64,000 nt of DNA, taken from Rhipicephalus microplus. Taxonomy: Eukaryota; Arthropoda; Arachnida; Ixodida; Ixodidae. Of this stretch, positions 55,619-64,000 are shown one piece after another (position 1 is the stretch's first letter; each line of letters starts with the position of its first letter). The notes under the pieces are model-generated. The model had not been told where the DNA came from. It saw only the letters and a program-made list of their open reading frames with translations, and did no database searches. The stretch lies in contig NC_134702.1 in assembly GCF_043290135.1 (NCBI RefSeq), positions 195,022,491 through 195,086,490 of the forward strand, in the 5' to 3' direction. A program made the translations under genes and the position numbers.

Positions 55619-55999
55619 CTATTTACAGCACTCGTGAAGAATGACGAGGGTGGCTATAAAAGTGGAACCAGCGAAGAAGAGTCGGGCCGTGCACTTTCCA
55701 ACCGGTGTCATCAACTGACCTCTTGCAGTGTTCATATTGGGTCCGTGCCATGACATCTTCACCTTACTTAGTCTGTCGGCTAGCTGCAGGCTTATTATAG
55801 AAAAGTGGGAGCCGGTGTCTACAAGAGCCGTCACTGGGTTGCCGTCAATGTGAACGAAGAGGTCAGCGCTGATAACGTCGTTTATGTCGGCTGTTCCATT
55901 CGTTGAATTAGTCGTTGCTGTCATCGTCTTCGGCATCGGTGGCTTCGAGCTATTATATTTCTGCAATGGGGGCTGTTCGGAAGTTCGATTATTGGCCAC
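55619..55999 (-). pseudogene. Protease of the second gypsy element
   Basis: The ORF has VTALVDTGSHFSIIS, the aspartic protease active site, about 60 residues after a polar start. The segment 55615-55106 in the next frame (LGMNFL, a typical post-protease motif, then a linker) leads to RT. Confidence 0.82.
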
Positions 56000-56245
56000 C
56001 CCACTCCCCGAGGTCGCTGCGTCTAGTTTTCCCGTCGTGGGCTAGGGGACCTGCCCCTGGTGACGTCGGAAACACTGCGACGATTAGGTGCAGTGCCCCG
56101 CGCTGGAGATGGAGAACGTGACCCGGGCCTCCTTGGATTCTTTCGGTTATGTGTTCAAAGGAGTGTCGTTGTACGTGCGTCGATCGTCGTACGTAACGTA
56201 ATCATGGTAGTGAGGAAATATCGAGTACTGAGCGTCGCGTTAACG

Positions 56246-57125
56246 GCAAACAGTGTAAACGTACCCAGCTTCACCACAAAGAAAGCATACCGGTCGAAGG
56301 TCATCGGTACGCCACAAATCGGTTTCCGACGCTGGTAGGTAAGCGGGGACTCACCATTGAATCACGTTGTGGGCTAAACATTTTCGCTAAACGGCCTTCG
56401 TCTTGCTGGCGAGATCGGTGTGGTTCGGAAAGTCGTCAGCGGTTTGCAGGGTTGGTGGTGGTACAGTCATTGGAGTCCGCTGTGCCGAAGGCGCGACGAC
56501 GGGACGTCGGACTGCATCAGCATAAGTAAAATGTCGTCGCACATCATCATAGCCGGATGAAGAGAGAACCTGACGGACATCATCTCGGACAACATCAGCG
56601 ACAAAAGACAATGCTGGCGTCGGTTCGTTTGGTGGAATGAAACCAAGCTGCCGAAGCTTTTCCCTCAAAATATCCTGGATGACTTCCCGCAGAGGCCTGT
56701 CGTTGTTGCAGAGGCTCGCCGCAGTCGTAACAGGACTACTTGGTCGAAAGTTGAGCGGGTTTTGCTGGCGGTATCGTTGCTGTAGGACCCATTCAGTAGC
56801 TGTGGCTTGTTTCGTGAACTCCGTTACTGTGGTTGGTGGATTTTTCACAAGCTCAGCAAACAGTTGCTCCTTCACGCGTTGGGCCCTCTGTATACGTGAA
56901 GACTGAAAATGTCCGGAACGATCTTGACAGCTCCTCCCCACCCACGTGGTGGAAACGAGGCACCACAAAGAAGCAATGATCTGTTTGGGTGAACAACGTG
57001 TGCGCGTTGTACTCAATATAGAGTACCATGAGACTGCACCATTGCGCGAAGTAGCACCAGAGTTCACAGCATTGTAGCAATCCCTGTGAAGTGGGGCATG
57101 AATGCAGGGTTAGGCAGCACTGCAT
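56246..57125 (-). pseudogene. Gag of the second gypsy element
   Basis: 57067-56387 covers the C-terminal half of gag (RAQRVKEQLFAELVKN, LQQRYRQQNP, REKLRQLGFIPPN). A single knuckle follows in a shifted frame at 56287-56246: CFLCGEAGYVYTVC, in which the zinc-binding His is Tyr. The N-terminal half is missing or scrambled near 57125. Confidence 0.75.
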
Positions 57126-57540
57126 TCCATGTTGCGTATTCTTTCACGTATACCTAACTGGATTAATTCCTTCGGCCACATCAATCATTTATAGCGTGAA
57201 ATAAATAAACCTTAGTGTTCGAAAGAATACCTGAAAAGTGTCATTCTGACGCAACACTGGATGATCTCTCATACAAATGCCCTAGACCAAACTTATTTCA
57301 TAACGTTTGCATGGTGAGAGCATTCAGTTGCCCCTTAATACAATATCATCATTGTCACTAACGTCAAAAGAATACAATCAATGCTTGCTGCCGATTCAGA
57401 AATATTGTGCTGATAAATGAACAATAACAAACCAACCAGAGAAAAACTAAGATCGTGCAACGTGCAATGGAACGCAGATGACGGGAACATCATAATGGTA
57501 TTGAATGACGGAATAATGGGTTAGAGAAGGGAGAGGACCT
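57126..57540. other. Gene-less stretch
   Basis: Nothing recognised beyond the truncated gag end. Confidence 0.45.
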
Positions 57541-57835
57541 AAGGGTATTCTAATTGGTATCTGGCGGAAAAAAATAAATGACCCAGGCTGGCCACGTAGC
57601 GTGTCAACCGCACTAACGGGGGGATAGTGAGAGCAGCCTAGTGGTTAACAAGGAATGGCAATTGCAGTGGGTAAAGGGGGAGTGTTAAAGAGAGGAACAA
57701 AATTAAGAAGCTCGCCGAGGTAAAATGAAATCAGGTAGCATAGTACAGCATCAACTGAAGATTGCTTGGAGAGGCCTTCATTCTGGGGTGAACTACGGCA
57801 GTCTGTGAATGACGACAATGATCTAGCCCTTATCG
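57541..57835 (+). pseudogene. 3' end of an RTE-type LINE, degenerate
   Basis: The order GGCTGGCCACGTAGCGTGTC, GGAGTGTTAAAGAGAGG, GAAGCTCGCCGAGG, TGGAGAGGCCTTCATTCTG matches RTE C-termini at DNA level (compare GGAGAGGCCTTTGTCCTGC at 37490). The reading frame is destroyed. A different RTE family from 37143 is likely. Confidence 0.6.
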
Positions 57836-57839
57836 TCTT

Positions 57840-59925
57840 TCTTTCCCAGGCCGTGTTGTTACACTACTGATTTCTATTGTACATTCCAATGTAGTGAGAA
57901 GCGGCAACAATACCATCATATTGCGAACATATACTCAAGAAATACAGGTAAAGAACATTCACCACAGCGGCTACAGCACAATAGTGTGGGGTGAAACAAG
58001 TAGGTAACCCAATGGTCGTTCCTGTAGCATGGCTCCGCATATAATCCCATAGAAAACTGCGTGAGAAGTGGCAGCTTTCGTGAAAGCTGTAGATTTTGCA
58101 GTTCATACACACGAAATGCGTCATGTCATGGTAGCTTAGCAGAGTGTGCACTCATACTTACGACCCAGAAGTGAACAGTCGCACAATCTTCAATGTTTTT
58201 CGCTTTACTAGATAACGAGCACCATCATCGTCATTACCAATATTGCGAAACTTTTAGAGAAGAAATGAAAACTTATCTAACATTAGGTCACATAAGGTTT
58301 GACGCTTTTGATTTTGAGAGTCCGTAGAATAAATGTTGTACGCCATTTGAGCCGAACTGCATGTTTCACTTAAGTAATCCTACATAAAGCACAAATAATC
58401 TTTCTTATTAGCGTACTAGGGGCTGTCTTGCACGTAGAAGCGCATCATTGGTGTTTGCTTATCAAAGGCACCTATACAAAGGAAAAAGATGGGCGCAACT
58501 GTATTACGGAGTAGCAGCCGCCTTATGCCAGTTAATATAATGTAAGACTGTGTTTGTAAAGCCATTTTATGTGCTTCTATTTCTGTGTTTTTACGTGACA
58601 TCACTTTGTTTTCTCACTTTACACTGGAAGGAGTCCAAGATATTTTTTTTAGCTTACAACGTGTTTGAACCAATGAGCACCACTTAAACTTTCTAATATC
58701 TTTCACTTGGATAAAATGAAATAAAGTAAGGTAAAGCCCGCTTACATACCACTAACCTATGAAATTCCTATACAACAAATGCCGTGTTAAGCAGATATAA
58801 ATCCACGTAAAATGTTCGTATGCATGCCTTCTCACATTCTCACGTGTTTTTACTCAAAAAAAGTAACAAAGAGATAGCCGTAGTAAAAAAAAAGAAACTG
58901 CTTAATTTGCGAACGTTCCCATCGTTTAACTGCACACGCAAAAAGTTGTAAGTAGAAGCATATTCAGGGCTTCAGAAAGCAAGTACGCCAATATTTTAAA
59001 AAGAACTGCTTGCTAAGCGTTGTGAGCCCCGACAAGTATTTTGCAACTACCAGACAAACACGATTTATTTGAAGCTTTTATTATCTCGTTTTTTCTTCCT
59101 TTGCCTAGATCACCTGCCTCTTCCCACGACGATATTACAACCCACCCCCACGGCAACGTTCAAACATAAACTCAGTGCAGAGGCCCTCGGCTGGACAACG
59201 TAGACCAACGTCAAGGGACAGGCTTAGTCGGAAAGAAAAACATCTGCCCAATAAAGTGAGACTGGCTTCCAGGAAGGAAACAATGCCAAGATGCACAGCG
59301 CGCAATCTACCCAGTGGAAACCACTCCAGCCGATTTACGTCTATGGCGAGTTCGGGCATTATTTAATGCTTCGCTGCTGCTTCAACCATGAAAAAGCTCC
59401 TGTAACATCTAGTGCCAGTGGGTGGGAGGCGGAGGAAGGGGAGAAGCAACGCGAGACTTGAGTTGAAGTATTAGTTATTTTCTTTCTCTTTCGTTCATTA
59501 TATTTTGCTCAATTTGTTTTCCTCCTTGTAGACTGAGATTTTCAGGATTGCTGGTTGTGATCCCGGCATTGGGCAGTTTAGTATGTGGTGTGTTTGCGTC
59601 GGCTGCTGTGTTTTTTTTTTCAGAGCTTTTCTTATATTTATTGTAGTCACTCCCCGGGGCCCGGTCCATAATGTCTATAGTCCTTGTCATACGTCTTCAC
59701 AAGAGAAGCACGGGAAACGAAATTTTACCTGTAGAAAAAAAGACACTTACCAAAGGCACCTGATAACAGGAAAAGTTCGGCCTAATTTGAGGAGAATACG
59801 TATGATTGATGGTACTCGACAAGGCGTCAGTCTTTTACAGCATTGTCTTCAATGAGTGATGGATGCCTTACACATAACTAGAGTGAGGCTGAAAGCTGCT
59901 CCATTGAGAGATGTTTAAAAAAGTT
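57840..59925. repeat. Unidentified block, copy 2 (copy 1 at 2230-4375)
   Basis: See copy 1. Copy 2 carries CACTACTGATTTCTATTG near 57872 where copy 1 has CACCACTGATTTCCATG, and ends in the same direction near TACACATAACTAGAG. The ORF 59359-59135 on the minus strand (MPELAIDVNRLEWFPL...) has a disrupted counterpart in copy 1. Confidence 0.55.
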
Positions 59926-60600
59926 ATCATTCGCGGTCGCCGTTGAGCACGGACGCACTTCATCTCATCTCCGCAGTTTTCGAATGAGTCCGCAGGAGTT
60001 TCACTGCCGTGATCAAAAGGTTGATTCCCACTAACTCTCGAAGGATCACGTGGACCCGGGGATACCAAGTTTCAGGGTGAGCGTGCAATTTCGGACTTTT
60101 ACGACCACATTTACATCTTATACGCGTGTGAATAGTTCTAGGCCTCTAATGGCGTTCCGGCCAAGCTTGGCCACGTCCACTGTTCGCGGACGCTCTACGG
60201 CGAGCCCCACAGCGAAGATCCAATCACGGAGATGAAGGAAACACCTGCCTGCCACCACCGGTACAATCACCGTGTCGTCTTAGCAAAGTGTTGGACGCAC
60301 TCACTACTTCGCGCAAGTGTCGCATGGTCAGCGCAGCGTGATAAGCGCTTCGGTCCTTCGAAATACTTATGCATGCTTTTTCTAGTAAAACACGAACTTG
60401 CAGAATATATACGTGTTGTTATGGTGCCTCAGATATGCGCAATAATTGCTTTTTATTTACAATCGCACACGTATGAACGCTGATCCTTGAGCCACTTTGA
60501 TAGGCACTGCGGATGAGGATGGCCGTTCGAGGTATCGGCTGGTGCTGTCCCTAGTACCCGGTTCACGGCAACGGTGGACAAACAGACAAATGTACAGACA
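59926..60600. other. Gene-less stretch
   Basis: Nothing recognised with confidence; it includes a possible SINE remnant near 60010 (TGATCAAAAGGTTGATTCCC) too decayed to call. Confidence 0.4.
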
Positions 60601-60639
60601 GACAGACCAAAGTTTTTGCGTCGAAGGTCCCAAGAAGAA

Positions 60640-62280
60640 CTATTGTGTTTAATAATAACTATTTGCCCCGACACTCAAAACTTCCTGGTTGCCAGCACGC
60701 TCTACGAGGAGATGGCAGGCAAGTTAGCGAGGATGCGCTCAATTAGTGTTGGGGGACAAGGAACACGAGGTCACTGCTTATGTTTCTATGCCAGAAGAAA
60801 TAGTCAAGGAAATAATGAGGGACGTCTCGCTAAGTTATACGCAAGATTAGTTCTCTCGGGCACTGATCTCTACGAGGAACCCCAGTCTCGCCTACGCGAA
60901 GAGACTCGGAAACACCACTAGTATAATCCTCCTTTACGAAAGAAACAGTCGCGACGTGGGTGTATTTTAGCAGTATTATGATAAGAGTCACACTCTGCCC
61001 GAAGCAACTCGATTTTTGTCCAGATTAGTAAAGACTCGTTCACAGAGCTGACGTGTGCTCGAGACCCGAAGTCAAACTCTGTCCGATTTGCAGCACGAAA
61101 AACCCCACTACCACGCGCAAGTTCTCGCCCAGGTGCAAAACCTTCGGGGAATCTCACCCTACAGATATCACACAACTAAAGCAAAATACAAGGTTCCGTA
61201 CGTGGTCAAGGTGAGTAGATGGCTCGCGAAAAGCAGGGATGGACGGGAATATGAAAAAGAGGGCGCACTCACTCCCGAATAGAGTGTGGGAGACCAGTAC
61301 CCGGCCCTCTCACAGCGAGACCCACGGGAACGTCACTCAAAGAGAAGTCGTTCGAGATCAAGGTCCGGCTCCCGGCAGCGCGACAGAGTCCTTGTCCCCC
61401 ACTCTTACTCGTCGGCAGTAGAAAAAAGGCCTCGCATTAGAAGCAAAAGCCACAGCCGAAGCCGGAGCCGTACTGGACGAACCTCAAGTGACGCGCCCAG
61501 CTTCTCGTCGGGCAACAAGCAGCCTCCACCTGGCGAAAAGCCGAAAGGATCTTGCAAGGTGACTTCGTCACACCTGGTACCTGAAGAAAGCAGAAGCCCG
61601 GGAGAGAGCTCACTCCCCGAAGACCTAGGGAAGACCACGAACTCGCCAATTGAGGTTAAATTAGAGAAGTTAGAAAGAGAGAACGGGGAACTAAGGGACT
61701 AACTAAACAGGGCGACACAAAAAATCAGAAATCGGCGAAGAAGATTCGGGAGTTGTGAAAAAAGCTAAATGAAATCCTCAAGACCATGGCGGGGCACGCC
61801 GCAGGAGCCCCAACCCAGCTTGGGCCCACGTAGCACACCAGTGCGGCGGCGGAGATGAGCTGGACATGCTCGACGTATACGAACCGACAGTTGTGTTCAA
61901 CCTCAAAAATCTGAGTGGCGCTCAAGCAGGTGACACAGAGAACACGGAAGAATCGAAGAGACCCAGGTAAAGTGGCTAGAATGTAGGCGTGCTTGAGCAA
62001 ATGATCGACAAGTTGCCAGATAAAACGGAACGCATGTTTGAAATGCTTCTCACCAGACTCAACAAGTCCGACGCCGAATGGAATGCACAACACGCTACCG
62101 TAAACACTCAACTTCTGGCTATGAATCAGCGAATAAAAGACCTAGAACGCAGGGAGGCACAGATGCTGCCGCCGGAAAGAGTTGATGCCATACCCCCCGT
62201 CACTAGCGTTCCGACAATTGTCAACAAAAGTAATAAAGCCAATGTCACCCACCCTGGAGAGGAAGGAATGCACGCTTAGT
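60640..62280 (+). pseudogene. ORF1 of a decayed I-like LINE
   Basis: Plus-strand blocks in several frames: CPDTQNFLVAS near 60670, VGGQ then EVTAYVSMPEEIVKEIMRD near 60750-60830, SLAYAKRLGNTTSIILLYER near 60890 (RNA-binding domain start), a lost knuckle region, KAKYKVPYVVK near 61185, a long Arg-Ser region (61286-61500, SKRSRSRSRSGSRQRD), a coiled-coil start (KLEKLERENGELRD near 61665) and MIDKLPDKTERMFEMLLTRL near 62000. I recall this arrangement from tick LINE ORF1 proteins. The frame is broken repeatedly. Confidence 0.65.
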
Positions 62281-62299
62281 CGAGCCCCTCCAACAACCT

Positions 62300-63145
62300 C
62301 GCATGACCATGGCTACGCCTCGCGTGCACAACGGCAGCTTCATAGTCTGGCAATGGAACTGCAGAGGCTTTAAAAACAAATAAAGCTGCATTGATTTAGT
62401 ATACGAAAACACTTTCTAAAAACTTCCAGACGTGATATCATTAGAATAACCTCATGACCACGCTAAGCTTTCGGGATACGTCACGAACTTTCCGTTCTCC
62501 CAGAGCATTGGGTCGAACATCACCATGTGCATCCTAGTAAGAAGGGGAATAGTGTTTGTTGAACACGAGGCGTACGTGGCGATCGACATCGATAACGCTC
62601 TAACTTAAGTAATACCGAGTAAGTACAAAACAGCTGGGCTGGTCGTCTTCAACGGTTAGAGTACACCCTCGAAGCACGTTCTCACTCACAACTTTGACTG
62701 CCTTTTTCGCGAAGCAATGCTAAAAGCCGCTTCCAAACCTCTGTTGATTTGCGGAGACTTTAACGCCCCGCACACGCACTGAGGATACGGCAACGCCTCG
62801 CCCAAGAAAAAGAGGCTGGCCGAACTAATGGACGACCTCGGCCTCATGTTGCTGAACGAGCCAATGTCGCGCACCAGAATCGGGTAGGATGTTTGCCACG
62901 ACACGACCCCCGATCTCTCGATGTGCGTGAACACAGACGCAGTGAGCTGAAATAATACGTTTCCAGACCCAGGAAGCGATAATCGAATCCACATGTTGGT
63001 CGTTGGCGGGAACGCAGAACAAAGCGCTAATCGCAAAGCCATATTCGTCGATTGGAACAAATTTTGAAAAAAATAGGAACAACGAGAAGGAATACCACAT
63101 CAAGGATATTGGGTCACGGCGCTTGACTACGATTGTCATCAACGC
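62300..63145 (+). pseudogene. Endonuclease of the same decayed LINE
   Basis: VWQWNCRGFKNK near 62340 (metal-binding Asn), PDVISLE near 62430, then LLICGDFNAPHTH near 62750 (GDFN) and later LMDDLGLMLLNEP and DTTPDLSMC near 62920. Several stops; sequence ends near 63145 before any RT, so the copy is 3' truncated or interrupted by a SINE-containing unit. Confidence 0.72.
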
Positions 63146-63410
63146 GATGTGACGGCTGTGTCATAGGAGTACGTATGTACTGTTTATATGATTAGATAAC
63201 CAGCGCTGCAACCACAATTGTCGTTTTACGAACATTACGCTCTACTTGAAAAGCAGTTTCGAGGCCTGGCGTGAATCGGTGGTGGAATACTTGATTGCCA
63301 CGCCAAATGCTGGGGTTCGATCACTGCTGGGATGATGATATCTATTCTATGCGTTTTTTTTTGTTCAACACTGCCGATGCAAGCTTTTAGGAGCGAAGCT
63401 CCTTAGGAAT
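63146..63410 (+). repeat. SINE unit with leader and tRNA-like head
   Basis: The leader (TGTCATAGGAGTACGTATG, GATTAGATAACCAGCG, CTACTTGAAAAGCAGTTTCG) is followed by a tRNA-like part GAGGCCTGGCGTGAATCGG to a B box GGGGTTCGATCAC. The unit ends TTTAGGAGCGAAGCTCCTTAGG, the common palindromic terminus. Confidence 0.65.
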
Positions 63411-63884
63411 GACCTAGTTGGCGTCCATCACGCCCCACAAAACCCAAACAGAAACGGAACACCTGCACAACAAAATACGAAAACATGCGCGTGAACAACC
63501 GGCTTTATAAGTGATCAACTATGCAACTGCACAACACATAATCACACGCCCCGTCCGTCTGTCTGCATGTCCATTCATCCGCCCATAAATCTGTCGTCCA
63601 TCCATTCGTCCGTTCTACCATCAGTGCAATTGTGCATACCTCCCCCTGTCCATCCGTCCGTGCTTCCGTTCCTACATCTGTTCCTCCATAAACAAGCCGG
63701 TAACTTACACGTAAGCATTATACACCTTAGGACATATAAATTTGCCGACTCCTCCTTATTAACTTCGTGGAGATGCACTGCTCCCAATTTAGAACTAAGA
63801 ATGTCTGTTCATGTCTTTTTGGTTGATATAAACAATCACCTTCTTTACAATGCGCTTAATTACAGTTTATCTTATCTCGACGTG
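63411..63884. repeat. Minisatellite-containing spacer, copy E
   Basis: CCGT/CCAT repeats at 63550-63690 resemble those of copies A-D. No shared junction could be placed here. The rest is unremarkable. Confidence 0.5.
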
Positions 63885-64000
63885 ATGGCCGTATATTGTA
63901 TCCATAAGTAATGTTTATAAAATTAGAGAGTTATCACTGCATCACCAATTGACGCTTAACGAACATTATAGTTTACGTGAAAACCAGTTGCGTGACCTCG
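63885..64000 (+). repeat. Leader of a further SINE unit, cut by the window end
   Basis: CGTGATGGCCGTATATTG, TAAGTAATGTTTATAAAATT, GCTTAACGAACATTATAG and ACGTGAAAACCAGTTGCG follow the order of the unit at 63146. Confidence 0.6.

Larger units (their letters stand above)
52199..57125 (-). mobile_element. Second Ty3/gypsy element, decayed and 5' truncated
   Basis: A 157-bp LTR at the left is followed, on the minus strand, by gag, protease, RT, RNase H and integrase in gypsy order. No matching LTR was found to the right, so the gag end is truncated near 57125. Many frameshifts and a changed RT motif C make it inactive. It is not a copy of the 18102-24790 element: LTR and protein motifs differ. 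Confidence 0.85.

Overview
This window reads as repeat-dominated nuclear DNA of a hard tick (Ixodidae). I see no intact host protein gene, no rRNA and no functional tRNA. The assignment rests on tRNA-derived SINEs of the kind common in ixodid ticks (Ruka-like), RTE, CR1/Jockey-like, I-like and Tx1/L1-like LINEs, Ty3/gypsy LTR elements, and short repeats ending in a GGAGCTTCGCCCCTAA-type sequence that I associate with ticks. It is family recognition by eye, not a database search. The genus cannot be fixed from here.

Layout. 1-1.3 kb: 3' part of a Tx1/L1-like LINE with an A-tail touching a tRNA-like sequence. 2.2-4.4 kb: an unidentified block with a diverged second copy at 57.8-59.9 kb. 5.5-9 kb: SINEs, a long (TAA)n tract, a decayed CR1/Jockey-like reverse transcriptase and a candidate solo LTR. 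11.5-12.2 kb: a tandem exon-and-intron-like duplication. 14.4-16.4 kb: a SINE, a MITE-like element rich in CGTACG, and a satellite of about 150 bp with an embedded GC-rich hairpin block. The same satellite and block recur in inverted orientation at 51.1-52.1 kb.

16.5-34.7 kb is the most informative part. A full-length minus-strand Tx1/L1-like LINE (about 6 kb once the insertions are subtracted) is split by two LTR retrotransposons. One is a complete but decayed Ty3/gypsy element (18102-24790, LTRs of about 773 bp, target duplication ATAG), inserted in the reverse transcriptase. The other is a young 5.4-kb plus-strand element with gag but no pol (28653-34054, LTRs of about 910 bp, target duplication CCGC), inserted in ORF1. 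Removing each insertion with one copy of its duplication restores the LINE reading frame across the break. LTR divergence by eye is about forty differences for the gypsy element and about four for the gag-only element, so the order was LINE, then gypsy, then gag-only element.

34.7-48.6 kb: dispersed minisatellite-bearing repeats with a shared junction, an RTE 3' fragment between inverted repeats, a MITE-like element with a TATA/Inr promoter signature, further SINEs and a broken gypsy integrase. 52.2-57.1 kb: a second decayed minus-strand gypsy element. 57.5-64 kb: RTE 3' remains, the second copy of the unidentified block, a decayed I-like LINE and SINE units.

The elements do not form a pathway. 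The gag-only element could move only with pol proteins supplied in trans, and the SINEs depend on LINE machinery. I found no evidence of a new defence, metabolic or signalling system. The strongest candidates for something undescribed are the gag-only LTR element and the hairpin block inside the satellite.
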